A stretch of DNA of 64,000 bases from Azolla caroliniana (Eukaryota > Polypodiophyta), in assembly GCA_043228905.1 (NCBI GenBank), contig JBHGNT010000020.1:1550001-1614000 (forward strand), in the 5' to 3' direction. The notes beneath the pieces are model-generated. The model did no database searches and had not been told where the DNA came from. It saw only the letters and a program-made list of their open reading frames with translations. Below are positions 52,669 through 64,000 of this stretch, one piece after another (the first letter of the stretch is position 1; every line of letters begins with the position of its first letter). A program made the translations under genes and the position numbers.

Positions 52669-53978
52669 CTACTGCCCAAGCTTGGCTTTTTGCTTCTGCC
52701 ACAACCTATCCACAGCGCTGTCTGCATCTCCCTGAAGAATACAAATACACAGAAAAATCAGCCCTCTTCCTCGTTGAAAACTATTATTGATAGAACAAAA
52801 TTACAAAGCATTATTCATTATCTTGACTCTATTATACACAAACAGAATCCATCATTAATCAGACTGTAACACTGAAGAAAACGCACATGCATACACACCT
52901 ACACCTACGTAAACATACATAAATCCATACCCACACACGTTCATTCATACATATAAACATACAAATATTTAGATGGAAATCACATACAGAAAGACAATAT
53001 TCATCCATATTTTATGAGAAGAAAAAGTCTTGATAAATAACCCAGGAAACAAAAATGATGGGAAATGAAATGCTAGCATCAATACCTATACCTTTACCTG
53101 AGAAAAAAAGTCTAACTGCATACTCAACAAATTACACTATGACCAAAACAAGAAGAAATGTACGTGGAGTAAATACATCATGGCGAGAGAATTCCTATGA
53201 GGAGTTAGGGAATTAACTCGAACAATGTAACAACAAAACTGCTTGAATAAATCTTATGATACATAAAAACAAAGAAAATAGAATGCATCTGGAAACAACA
53301 AACTGAACAACTGAACAAAGACGGGAAGTAACTTATAGAGACAAACAGGATGCACCTTCTGTAGACAAGTTTTAATATTTACCTGAGCTCTAACGAACCC
53401 TGAAAGTGCGAACGTGGTGAACTGGCCAGTATAGAGACCGTTCTCATCCAAATGGCCTACGTTCAACTGCACCGAAGCATGATCCTTGGCCGTGATCAAT
53501 CGGTTCGACGCAGAGCTGGAGAGAAGAACAGCATCAATGAAAAAGATAACACCATATTTAGGCAAGCTATCGTAATACTTAAAGCTAGTTCGATTGACAT
53601 CGATTACAGTAATAACAAGACAGAGAATTGGCGATTGACTATATCCAAACCAAAGAAGAAGACAGAATCACAGATAACCAAGAGTAGTATACATACAAAA
53701 GACCTGCAGGTTGTGTAATGATGAAGGAAAAGGAGAACAAACAACAATGACAGGACTAACAAAAATCAAGAAATCGAGAACTGCAAGAATAATGTTGAGA
53801 AGAAAAAGAATAATGTTGAGATCAGTGACCATACGAAATACATATAGGTTGCAGCGAAGAATCACAAGAAACAACAATAACAAAACGAAGAAGAAGAAGA
53901 AGAAGAAGAAGAAGAAGAAGACACTTGCCATTTCCGTGGGATGTAGAGATCGACATTCTCTCCTTCTTCGTTCTGCAT
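52669..53978 (-). CDS. RPS21: 40S ribosomal protein S21e (81 aa, 3 exons)
   Basis: This is a component of the small cytosolic ribosomal subunit. Exons on the minus strand are 53978-53929, 53515-53383 and 52731-52669 (246 nt). The protein starts [16 protein letters not shown], crosses the first junction at the conserved Cys of KCSA, and continues through [26 protein letters not shown] and [11 protein letters not shown] to a Lys/Gln-rich end after [12 protein letters not shown]. Length matches the family (about 82 aa). Intron 1 begins GCAAGT and ends CAG: the reading phase and the conserved Cys require this GC-AG splice. Intron 2 is GT-AG. A telo-box and TATA lie upstream, as is usual for plant ribosomal protein genes. 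Confidence 0.95.
53887..53920 (-). repeat. GAA microsatellite next to the GC donor of intron 1
   Basis: The run of triplets (CTT in the sense of the gene) begins within 10 nt of the GC splice donor of RPS21. Confidence 0.9.
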
Positions 53979-54066
53979 CTTGAATTCGTCTCTCTTTCTC
54001 GTTCCTGCAATCTGAGAGAGGGGACAGCGCACACGCAGAGGGAAGAAGAAAGAAAGGGAAAAGGCG

Positions 54067-54099
54067 AAACCCTAGAAATCTTGCTCAAATATAAATATA
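54067..54099 (-). promoter_or_regulatory. Telo-box and TATA region of RPS21
   Basis: AAACCCTA (54067-54074, TAGGGTTT in gene sense) is a telo-box, a known element of plant ribosomal-protein promoters. TATATTTATA lies about 20 bp further upstream (54099-54090). A long pyrimidine-rich leader separates them from the ATG. Confidence 0.6.
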
Positions 54100-54127
54100 G
54101 CAGTATTTGTAGTAGTAAAGGAAAGTC

Positions 54128-54740
54128 ATCGTCTTGGTCTTGGTCTTGATCTTGGTCTTGGTCTTGGTCTTGGTCTTACTTTTGGTCAATAGTGTTTATG
54201 CTTGGCATGGTCTTTGTCTTGGTCTTGGTATTGGACTTGGCCATGGTCTTAATGATCTTGTCTCTTGGTCTTGGTCCTAGTGTTGAATCTCGGCATTGTC
54301 TTGGTCTTAGTCTTGGTCTTGGCCATGTTCTTGATGCTTGCGTGATCTTGTCTCTTGGTCTTGGTCTTGGCCATAGTTTTTATGCTTGGCATGGCCTTAG
54401 TCTTGGTCTTGGTCTTAGCCACAATCTTGTGCTTGCATGATCTTTGTCTCTTGGTCTTGGTCTTGGTCATGCTCTTGGTCTTGGCCTTGTTCATAATCTT
54501 GGTCTTGGTCTTGGCCATGGTCTTGATGCTTGCATGATCATGTCTCTTTGTCTTGGTCTTGTTCATGGTGTTGATGCTTGGCATGTCTTGGTCTTGGACT
54601 TGGCCAACGACTTTAATATTTGGCGTGGCCTTGTAGGTTGGTCTTGGTCTTGGTCATACTCTTGGTCTTTTCCATGCTCTCGCCCTTGCCCTCGCTCTTG
54701 CACTTGTCTTGGTCCTGGTCTTTTCTTAGCCTTGGTCTTG
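54128..54740. repeat. Degenerate TCTTGG hexanucleotide array, about 600 bp
   Basis: Variants of TCTTGG dominate the interval, interspersed with CATGGTCTT, TGATGCTTG and similar interruptions that themselves recur. It starts about 30 bp upstream of the RPS21 TATA region. Long open frames across it (Leu-Val or Lys-Thr repeats) are by-products. Confidence 0.9.
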
Positions 54741-54759
54741 GTATGAAACAGAAAGGACC

Positions 54760-56230
54760 CACAATCGACCGATCGATGGACAGAGGATATCCACAAAAAT
54801 CACACTTACTCAACTACAAGAAACACAAACAAACATGTGCCATTCTATAAGAACCCTACGCTTCTTGCATTCTCGGTCATGCCCAACCAGGCTGTCGTTG
54901 GTCCATGACTAGACTAGCTTGGATTGCCTTCCTGCTCATGCCCTTCTCCACTTCAGACTACTCGGACATTGTAGGCTTGATTACCTTTCCGCACATAAAC
55001 CGTTCCGTCTCCAAAATCCTTTAGTTATGGGTTGTAGGGCTGGACCTTTATAAGGGCATCGATTCTTCAATATGTTGCTTCAAGAAGGGTTTCATTGATG
55101 ACCTTATTGCTTTGAGGTGCCATCACAATGTGATGGTCTCATAGGATTACAGATGTAAGAATGGAAGTGAAGCAATAATTATCTCATAGGATTATAGATC
55201 ATGGAATGCACGCTTGCTAGGTACAAGAAGCGCACAACATGATGGGCATAGGTTTTATACCCAAGTGGTTGTGTGGAATGCCAATGGTCTATAGACACAC
55301 ATGATTGAGCAAGTGCATGGCCCATTGATGGCTCGTGGAATGTCAACATACACAAATCATCTACATGCACGCGGCCCCTTGATGGTACGTTGTCGTGAAG
55401 TGAGGAGCGAACATGAGGAAATGGGGTTAAAACTATACATATACAAGATAAAAGGTTGAAGGGTAGGGAAGAAGTGCAGATAGAAGGTCACAAGATAAGA
55501 TGAAACGACCCAATAAAAGGTTATAGCTTAATCGTCATGTCAAGAGCCTACACTAGGGGCCAAAGTTCAAAGGTTTGAATCTTGTAATGGACAATGAAGG
55601 AAAAATGTAACCACAATTTTTAGAGCTCTATCTTCTTATATTCTTCCCTTTCAATCCACCCCATGTAATGGAGTTGAGAATGATCTTGTTTGTATTTAGT
55701 CCGATATTTTAATCTTCGATGTAATGAGCTTTTTGGTATTCATATAAAATTAATTTTAGAAATCCACTATATAGTATTTATTATTCTCAATCTGTCAAGG
55801 ATCATGTTAGAATTTTCAGTTTGTGATTCTGAGTTTGGAGTGTTAGCTTATGTGGATTTGGCACAAAATTTGATAAAAGAAGAGTCCTCAAATTATTCCT
55901 TCATGAAACTCACACCATTGACAAGAAGAGTTCATCGCAAGGTTTCGTGTTGATCTTTCGGAAAATGATTCTGATCACTAGGTGAGAAGTTGGAGCCTTC
56001 TCCTCCTCCAACATTCTCTACCTCAAACCTTCTCCACCTCAAACATTCTTCTCCTCGAGCCTTCTCCACCTCAAATATGCTAGTTTACATCAAAAAATGG
56101 TTCAAAAATGGGATGTGAAAGATCTCTTAGAGCTCTCAAGTGATGCTAGGAAATATGTAGTTATTGAGGAAAGATTAACGAAACTATTAAAGACGAAGTG
56201 GAAAGATGCTAAAAGGACAAAATTATAATA
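54760..56230. other. Intergenic stretch, nothing firm
   Basis: A B-box-like GGTTTGAATCTT occurs at about 55574-55585 after an A-box-like stretch, so a decayed SINE is possible. No gene is recognised. Confidence 0.4.
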
Positions 56231-56239
56231 TTTTAATGC

Positions 56240-56640
56240 AAACATCAATGTTGAATGTTGGGTTCTACTTAAGGCAAGAAGGCCTATTGATTTTATTCAA
56301 CCTTATCTCATTACTAGCATGAGTAATAACTCTCGTAGACTCCTAACACTCATTCACAATCCATCACACAACCTAGGTATTGAAATCGCGATATGGCATC
56401 ATAATCAATCAAATATAAAGGCATGTAAGATATGTAAGGAAGGGGGCTAGTAAAGGATGAATATCACTTGCTTTTTACATGCTCTACATACAGTGCAATT
56501 TGTGAAAGCTATGATAATATATTAAGAGGAGGTGATATTTTGAGTGTCACACTAAAGAGAACACCTGGAGGGTTGAACTCATATGTGTATACCTTATTCA
56601 CACATCAAGACTTTGTGCTTCGAACTATGATATCCCTTCT
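56240..56640 (+). pseudogene. LINE C-terminal remnant (zinc-finger region)
   Basis: A conceptual frame reads His-x-Leu-x-Ile-Glu and Cys-Lys-Ile-Cys, followed after a stop or shift by Asp-Glu-Tyr-His-Leu-Leu-Phe-Thr-Cys. This is the pattern at the end of some non-LTR reverse transcriptases. The rest of the element is absent. Confidence 0.5.
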
Positions 56641-56767
56641 TAGGAAAGAGAGACACATTGAGACTTTGTGCTTGGAACTATGATATCCCTTCTTAGGAAA
56701 GAGAGACACATTGAGACTTTGTGCTTCGAACGATGATATCCCTTCTTAGGAAAGAGACACACATCAA
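56609..56767 (+). repeat. Three-copy 53-bp minisatellite
   Basis: GACTTTGTGCTT starts at 56609, 56662 and 56715. Units are nearly identical. Confidence 0.9.
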
Positions 56768-56769
56768 GA

Positions 56770-58130
56770 AAACTTTTGTACTTTATCCCATGGGTCAATA
56801 TTGGGTTCTCTATAGATGCTAAAAAAAACCTAATCTAATCTAATCTTGTGATGATCCCTTTGACCATAATCCCTACTTATTGTAAAACTTAACTTTTTGG
56901 CTATTTACTCCCTTCGTACATGCCACATCACAAGACCAACTTGCATATAGGAACAATGCTAACTTGTTAATCAATCATCTAGAATTTTTGTGATGATGCT
57001 AATACAACATCATTAAACAACATTATGGATTAACTTCCCAATTGAAGGTATTAAAACTTTCATGATCAATTCAATGGTAGAAATTTTGGCTTTTCTCACT
57101 TTCTCTTCCACCATTTGACACCTAAGGGTGATCAATGAACCACACAAGTTCTCTTCAAAAGAACTCAGAGAAGACTTCAAGGTTATCAAGCTTCATTACT
57201 TTTAGCAAAATGATTGCATTAACCAGCCAAAACAAGATTGACATATGCACATAATAGTGAGGAATGTGGAACTTCACTATAGTTAGCGCAAAATAATAAG
57301 TAAAGAGTGTAAACTAGTGATATATATGCAAACATACATATAAACACAATTAAACTATTTAATGAGCAAGATAGGGGCCCACTATCTTGATGTTATCTTG
57401 AGTGAAAAAACAAAACAAAAAAAGACTAATTGCAAAAGCATTACGGCATACATTGCCTCTTATTTGCACTCTACTCAATGCATGATTTCAAGTTTAGAAA
57501 CCCCAACATATAGGAACCCTAAATGTCGTATGATCTTGGAGGTTGAAAGACCACTAGGCATTTTTATCCTTGTATTAAGGCCTTACATCTTATTTTTAAA
57601 CTTTGACCTTCCATAAACTATGAGTTTTCCTTCTCTAAGAGTCAATGCCAACCAAAAAGATAGAACATGGGGGACCAAGTTGTAATGATGTATTTTCAAA
57701 AGCCTTAATGAGGAAATAAGGGATTGTTAAAGAAAGGTGAAATCAAAGCAAGCAAGGGATTATGAAAGAAATCGAGAAATCAACACGAACAATTATTGGG
57801 CAACGTGATATTATGGAATATCAATATCAAAGTTTCAATTCAATCACAATAATAAGGATCCATAAAATCCCTTTTGTCTTGGTGTCCACTCTTTTCTCTT
57901 ATATCATTAAAGTAATATGTTTAATTGACATGGAGTGCATAACATCGAGAGTCCCAATCATCTACATGAAAAAGGTTGTGTCTCGATCGTCACAATCACG
58001 ATCCCTAATACAAGTCCTCTATGATCTCACATGAGAGTATTCATCATTCCCATTGGATATTTGTTTACGTGGGAAAACAAAATAAAAGAGAGAACGTGGG
58101 GGATATTTCCAAAGCATTTTAAGAAGGGGC
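56770..58130. other. Intergenic stretch, nothing recognised
   Basis: AT-rich sequence with no supported features before the EXORDIUM-like promoter. Confidence 0.5.
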
Positions 58131-58132
58131 TT

Positions 58133-58215
58133 TATATAAGGCAATAAAAGAATGAAAAAGGTTATTTGATAAAGGGAAGGTCGGCCATGATGCCTCTTGT
58201 ATAATATATAGTATA
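58133..58215 (+). promoter_or_regulatory. TATA boxes upstream of the EXORDIUM-like gene
   Basis: TATATAAG lies at 58133-58140 and a second AT-rich TATAATATATAG starts at 58200, at 210 and 143 bp before the ATG. Either could set transcription start. Confidence 0.4.
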
Positions 58216-58342
58216 TCCTTATACATCTTTCGGCTGAGAAAAGCCCTACCTTGTGCACGTAATATAGGAATTGATCATACCGTTATCCCTATACAAGCCC
58301 TAACTCATAATGGAATAATCATACTTGAGTTCTCCTTGCAAC

Positions 58343-59290
58343 ATGAGGCTTTCCCTAACCCTTACCCTTACCCTAATTCTTTACTTTCCTTCTCTTGCTT
58401 ATTGCTTCCTTGTGAAGGACCGATCCAACCCTAGCATCACTTATAATGGCGGGCCTTTGTTATCAGATCGATCTACTATCGATCTTGTTATAGTGTGGTA
58501 TGGTGAATTCTCGAATTCTCAACGAAGAATTGTTGTGGATTTCCTCAACTCTATGCAAGAAAATTCGGCAACTCCAATGAGTAACTATAGTGTTGATTCT
58601 AGACCAACAGTTAGGAAATGGTGGGAAACAACAACCTTGTATAAGGATCATAAGGGATCTTGTGTTGCTCCATATTTCAAACTTGTTGGACAAATATCTA
58701 ACAGATACTCCCTAGGTAGGCGTCTCAAAGCCTATGATGTGCAATCCATAGCTCTCCAATCTATGGTCAAGTTCTCCAATCATATTTCTCTTGGAGTGTA
58801 CATTGTCTTCACATCTTCTCAAGTTGTGGTAGAAAACTTTTGTGAGAGTAAGTGTGCTACACATGCCACCATACAAGTATCTAATGTTAGTGTGCCCTAC
58901 ATTTGGGTGGGAAACTCAGGCACTCAATGCCCTGGCCAATGTGCATGGCCATTTGCCATCCCTGAATTCATGGCTAATCATGCCCCTCGAAAGGCCCCTA
59001 ATGATGTTGGAGTAGATGGCCTCATAATCAACCTTGCCACCATCCTTGCTGGAGTAGTGACTAACCCCCATGGAAATGCTTATTATCAAGGTAGCCCTCA
59101 AGTCCCACTTGAAATTGGCACTGCATGCACGGGCATCTTCGGCCCTGATGCTTACCCTGGCCATCCTGGCACTCTCCTCATTGATTCCAATGGCTCCTCT
59201 TATAATGCTATTGGAAGCAATAATCGGAAATTCCTCCTTCCGTCGTTGTGGCATCCAGAGTTGCGAAAGTGCTTAACCCTCCTAAGTTGA
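58343..59290 (+). CDS. EXORDIUM-like (phosphate-induced protein 1 family) secreted protein (315 aa)
   Basis: EXO/EXL proteins are apoplastic proteins tied to brassinosteroid- and carbon-related growth control; their biochemistry is unknown. The frame is intronless, as usual for the family, and full length (EXO is about 314 aa). Residues 1-24 form a signal peptide with an LTLTLTLIL core. Family landmarks follow: YNGGPLL, IDLVIVWYG(E/K)FS, VRKWWETT, SLGVYIVFTS, a Cys-x3-Cys and Cys-x3-Cys-Ala-Trp-Pro cysteine cluster, DVGVDGLIINLATILAGVVTNP in pieces, GTACTGIFGPDAYPG, and a C-terminal RKFLLPSLW. The ATG at 58343 gives the signal peptide directly at the N-terminus. Confidence 0.93.
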   Translation: MRLSLTLTLTLILYFPSLAYCFLVKDRSNPSITYNGGPLLSDRSTIDLVIVWYGEFSNSQRRIVVDFLNSMQENSATPMSNYSVDSRPTVRKWWETTTLYKDHKGSCVAPYFKLVGQISNRYSLGRRLKAYDVQSIALQSMVKFSNHISLGVYIVFTSSQVVVENFCESKCATHATIQVSNVSVPYIWVGNSGTQCPGQCAWPFAIPEFMANHAPRKAPNDVGVDGLIINLATILAGVVTNPHGNAYYQGSPQVPLEIGTACTGIFGPDAYPGHPGTLLIDSNGSSYNAIGSNNRKFLLPSLWHPELRKCLTLLS

Positions 59291-59982
59291 TGCCAATTTG
59301 CTTCCCATGGGCAATAAATTTATTTCCTCAATGGGCAAAGTATGCTTGCAATATAACGATCACCTTGATGTGCTAACTCATCCTTCAATATGGGTTTTGC
59401 ACGAACATTCTCTATTATAAACTAAGCAATTGTCTTCTTTATGGACATTGGAACCAAACAACCTAGCCCGAGTCCTATGTATTTAAACCATTCGCCTTCA
59501 TTCATGATTAGGACTCTTTGGTTTTTCTTATGCCCAAATTATTATTAACCACATCCTCGTGTTAGATTTTCTCTCAATGTGCTTCCTCATTCACTACCAC
59601 AATATCATGCAACCCATTGCTAATATCCATATTGTATTATAGATTTATTTTGCAATTTACATCTACACATATCTGTGTGTGTGTAAATAATGGCTTTCAT
59701 CACAAAATAAAAAAAACACCACCATGACTACTAACTTACATCAAAATATAGAACTCTTCCAAGGATGTAAATACTACTACAACTATGAACTCAATCCCAA
59801 CATAAACACCAATTCAAATGTTGAATATGATGATATGCAACCTTGAAAAGTTCTCTTTCTTCATGGTTGAGGTTTTGTAACTTCTCTAGCACTATCAATT
59901 GCCACAAAAGAAGTCCTTTTAACTTTACAACATATTTTCTCACCCCAACTTGTGAATCAAAAGTGAAGACATTCCGCTTATT

Positions 59983-60310
59983 CTAATTGAACCATAACCT
60001 CCAATACCTCAAGAACTCAAAAATCATTTGAAAATAAGGCATCGGTTCATTGTTCTCCATATGTGCAAAAACCCAACCGAGTGAAGATAGTCTTACTCCA
60101 GTTATAGACATCCACACTAAATTGATACACCTCCAAACCATTCTAGCCATCAAGCATGGAAGAAATTGATGCCTATTATGTTCCAATTCCACTAAACAAA
60201 AAAAACATATTCCTCTAGCAATATTTCTTTGGTTTAATGCATCCCCCAATAGTAAAGCTCCAACCATAAGTCTCCAAATTAATACTTTACCTCGTAGCAT
60301 CAATCAAGAA
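59983..60310 (-). pseudogene. LINE zf-RVT domain remnant
   Basis: The minus-strand frame reads Lys-Val-Leu-Ile-Trp-Arg-Leu, Asp-Ala-Leu-x-x-Arg-Asn-Ile and Cys-Phe-Phe-Cys, followed by a His-x4-Cys and Val-Trp pattern. This is the zinc-binding C-terminal domain of plant L1-type reverse transcriptases. Confidence 0.65.
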
Positions 60311-60859
60311 TACCTAAAATGCTTTCATCACATGAAACCATCAGGTAAGTAATGGGCTTATGAAAACCCCATATCTTTACAACCCTTTCATCCATCCACT
60401 TATGTTTGTGAATCAAGTTATGACAAACATCTTTTGTTCATATGATAGTCAATATCCTATTTCTAACAAATCCAATCAAACTTTTGACATACCCCATCTA
60501 AATAAGGAATTGGCGCATACAATGATAATAATCCTTGCAACTTGTCCCATATAAGGTATAACCTCTTGGAATATAAAATATTGATTTTGTTGTTCGAAAG
60601 GCCATTAATCTTATTTCTAACACTAGCATAGCATCATTAGCTGTTACCAAACCCAATCTAAGTAACTACTAAATTGAAGGTTAAGAAGTCGTTTACTTTC
60701 CCATCTCAACAACCTTGATGTCGCCAAAACCTCATTTTGTAATGATTTGGCACATCCTCTTTCTTGTGAAGGGTGCCATTTCACAAAATCCAACATACTT
60801 TGCCAATATGTTAACAAATGATTAACTAGCAAAGACCATGCAAACATGTGACATTCCTT

Positions 60860-63020
60860 TCAAAATTAATGATATTCCACCAATTAGCTTCAACCATCAT
60901 GTTTCCAAGCTAAATTATTGTCTTTTCTATAAAGTATAATGTTACAAACAGATAGAGTAGAGCAAAACAAAGCTAGGCAAAAGGTAAGATACTGAGAAAT
61001 AGAGAGAGAAGCAAGAAGTAAGAGATAGACAAAGCAGAATATTGGATTCTGTAAGTGGCGTTGTTCACCTTGACTGGGGTCAAGGTGAACCCCTTTATTT
61101 ATACATGTTTGTAGTCTCTAAATGTAGTTCCATGTAGAGACCCATTTTCATGCATAAGCTTCTAGAATGTTCCAGCTTCTAAAGCTTTCTAGAAGCTTCT
61201 AAGAACTCCTAGCATGTGGAAATAGATAATCTACTAATAATCTACTAAGATATACATAATATGACCATGTATTAGAGGCATTGGTTAAAACATAACAATT
61301 AATTGTAATGCAAGAGGTCAAGAGTTTGAATCTTGACATGATAATCTACTAAGACATAACATGACTATGTATTGGATGTGTTGATTAAAACATAACAATT
61401 GATTATAATATATGAGGTCAATAGTTCGAATCTTGACATTGTGAATATAGATTCAATATCAATGCCCCACCAATGCACTTTCAAGTACAAATATGATCTC
61501 ATGCCTACCATGAAATGACACTTTTCCCTTTTCTCTTCAATAATAGGATATGCATTGAGTGTGATACCATTTCAAGGGCTTTCTTTAACCACATTAGCAA
61601 TGGAAGGTAATAAGATACCATAGAATTCATAATCGATTGAATCGCCTTAAGCCGTACATTAAAAGGCCAAATTTGAGACCACCATACATAACTTATCCTC
61701 TAATTTGTTAGATACCCACTAAATAGGTTTCACATGAGAAACACTCACCCCCATAGATTGACATATTTGCATTTGTGGGGCCTCCCCCACAAATGCAAAC
61801 GAATACGAATAAGAATACATGAACAAGTATCCGTTTTCTTTTCTTTTTTGAAACAAAAATGATCATTTTGAAAAAAAATTAAGCGGATAGCAAGCGAGCA
61901 AACAACAAATAGCTAGTGAAGAAGCTTCACCCTACATCCTATTCTCGGCCTACATATTAGGGTTTCAGCTGAAATTCCTAATTTCAGTCAAAACCCTAAT
62001 TTCAACCATATTTCCTTTTCTTGGCTTGTATCCTCATCTCCCCTTGCATCCTCTATGCAACGCCTACAACCTATTCTAGGCCTACAAACCCAGGGTTTTA
62101 TTAGAACCCTAATTTTAGTCGAAACCCTAATTAATTAATTAATAGTGAATTAATTAATGTTTTCGTGATTAAATTAATGATTGCTAATTAACTAATGTTT
62201 TCATGAATTAATTCTTTTTTTAGTGAATTAAATATTTTTTATTATGTAAATTTAAAACGAATGGTTTTAGGATATTCTTGGAGTCATTTTTTATTCTCGA
62301 ATATCACATTGTGTGATGTGGCGTGTCCAGTGTGAGAAAATGTGAGAAAGTGAGGTACCACGGACATTACATAAGAAAGTATAAATATGAAAATAAATAA
62401 GTAATTAATAAGTGGCCATTGGCAATGGTTCAATGGTTAGGCCAATAAGTATATACAAAGAAGTGTAGAGTTCAAGTGTTTGTTGGTGTGAATCAAGGAA
62501 AATTTTGTACCCCTTGCTTTTGTGAGAAATGAAATAATAAAAGCATGTAATGTTAAAATAGGCGCTTCAGGGCTTTTTTGGGGGGTCGCCCATTTTGTCT
62601 TTAAGGGGGGACCACTAGGGTTTCATGGCTCTTCTTCTTCTTCTTTTTCTTTAGGGTTAGGGTTTGGGGGGCTCAATTTTTGTGGTATCACCATCATCAT
62701 GTTCTTCTTCATTTGATAGTGCTTCTTATCAAGATACTTGAGGTTTTGAGGGTTTCACTTTGTCCTCTTCATTGTGTGTTCTTCATCATCTCCATCTTCA
62801 TCATCATTTTCATATTCTCCTTCACCTTCTCAAGTGTACCTCAACTCATACGTTCACATCATCGTCTTTTCATTAACTTGACAATTTGGATCCACCATCA
62901 CCACTTGCGGATAGAGGCCCAGTGCTTGTTTGTGCATGTGAGATGCACACTTCGCGACAACGTATGTGTCAATCTATGTCCACCCCAATTGGAAATCCAA
63001 GGTGACCACAAATTATACCA
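60860..63020. other. Sequence separating two LINE parts
   Basis: It contains a two-copy repeat (61230-61440), another SINE-like head (about 62415-62490) and telomere-like TTAGGGTTAGGGTTT at about 62650. No gene is supported. Confidence 0.45.
61230..61440 (+). repeat. Two-copy tandem repeat with B-box-like ends
   Basis: TAATCTACTAAGA...GTTTGAATCTTGACAT occurs twice, about 100 bp apart (from about 61237 and 61343). The second copy has GTTCGAATCTTGACAT. This resembles the internal promoter end of a tRNA-derived SINE. Confidence 0.6.
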
Positions 63021-63029
63021 CCGACCTAA

Positions 63030-63930
63030 CCCTAACACAACTTGTTTTGTACATGAAATGAGGACAAATTTATGCATATTAATTCGCAAACTTGAAGCAT
63101 TTGAAAAAAAATCCACACATCTCTTGTCTTACTACTATTTTCTCGATTAAGTGCCAAAAACATGATATCGTCATCCACAAGATCTTGAACAATACACGGC
63201 TTCTTTGATGGCAACCTTAGTCCAAACAATTCTACTTCCACATCCATATTGTGTAATTTGGCAAGAATAGGACGTGTCACAATAGTGAATAGTAAATGAT
63301 GGAATGGGCATCCCTATCTAATCGATTTCGAATAGAAAAAGGTTTTGTTACTCCATTAAACCACACATATGAAACAAAACCCTCCCCTAATGTATATATC
63401 AACTTAAACATACGATCACCAAAACCTTTATGAGTCACCAAAGGATTTATAATTACCAATCCACATTATCATAGGCCTTCTCAATATCCAATTGTAACAA
63501 GATTAATTCTTGTTAACACTCATTTGCATAGTCAATTGTCATTTGAACATTTAAAATATTATTTAAAAGATCTCTTTTTGTTAAAAACCCATATTAAGCT
63601 TTATGAATAACATAAGGTAAAATCTTATGTAATCTATTGACCATCACTTTGCAAAAATCTTGTACATTCCCCCCATGAATGAAATAGGCCTCATCCCTCC
63701 ACTAAGCAAAAGAAGATGGAAAAGGTACCTTCTAAGAGCTTTATAAAACCAATCTTCCAAGAATGAGGCACTTCCCCTAATGTCCACAGCTTTTGAAATA
63801 AGACTATAAGAGGCCCCTTTAACTTAATTACATATTTCTTAAAGACTTCATTTATTAATCCATCCCACCCAAGACTCTTATCATTAGTAAGATGTGATAT
63901 GATGTATTCCACCTCATCCTATGAAATATC
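63030..63930 (-). pseudogene. LINE reverse transcriptase remnant
   Basis: Three minus-strand frames (63912-63691, 63459-63277 and 63280-63032) carry successive RT landmarks: Lys-Ser-Leu-Gly-Trp-Asp-Gly-Leu, then Trp-Phe-Asn-Gly-Val, and finally Val-Asp-Asp-Asp-Ile-Met-Phe-Leu in place of the F/Y-A-D-D catalytic box. It is likely the same element as the zf-RVT part at 60 kb, separated by later insertions. Confidence 0.65.
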
Positions 63931-64000
63931 AACATCTAATGATTGTGCCACATCATGTGATACATGATTTTTCACTCCATTAAAAAAACCAGCTCTATCC

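Noticed and set aside
54249-54584. Lys-Thr-rich open frame in the TCTTGG array
   Set aside because: All six frames stay open in such an array; the repetitive product is a by-product of the microsatellite.
62640-62665. Telomeric repeat tract
   Set aside because: Only two to three TTAGGG-type units occur; this is typical of an interstitial telo-box, not a telomere.

Overview
The window looks like nuclear DNA from a flowering (seed) plant with a repeat-rich genome. The evidence is intron-containing genes of plant families, an intronless PPR gene, an EXORDIUM-family gene, and many decayed LTR elements, LINEs and tRNA-headed short repeats. The species cannot be named from sequence alone. No CRISPR array, rRNA gene or convincing functional tRNA gene was seen.

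Region 1 (1-18.7 kb) is a three-layer nest. A decayed ULP1-like cysteine-protease locus is split: its His and Asp part lies near 1.3 kb and its Gln and Cys part near 18.6 kb. Between them sits an old, broken Ty3/gypsy element (1391-17848, diverged LTRs) followed by an inverted solo LTR of a related family (17866-18401). A young 9,312-bp LTR element (6045-15356) sits inside the old element's RNase H coding region. It has 420-bp LTRs that read as identical, a GTTCC target duplication and three intact reading frames. Its layout is unusual. Gag (two zinc knuckles) runs directly into RT-RNase H-integrase through an ATGA overlap. A retropepsin with another zinc knuckle lies in a third frame downstream of integrase, followed by a long coiled coil and a Gln-rich tail. 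A 35-A run separates the second and third frames.

Region 2 (18.7-64 kb) is AT-rich and holds six recognisable genes. They are an MMTAG2-like gene (22077-27806, 4 exons); a Golgi SYP3-type syntaxin (31929-38181, 6 exons, 350 aa); an ELO-family fatty-acid elongase-like gene on the minus strand (45399-46418) that lacks every catalytic motif; a PPR gene (48600-50306) that stops inside its E region; ribosomal protein S21e on the minus strand (52669-53978, with a GC-AG intron); and an EXORDIUM-like gene (58343-59290). Exon phases of the three spliced models were checked by hand and each sums to a multiple of three.

The rest of region 2 consists of remnants of gypsy, copia and LINE elements, foldback elements, tandem duplications and microsatellites. 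These six genes do not form a pathway and show no sign of functional clustering. The coherent system in the window is the young retroelement.
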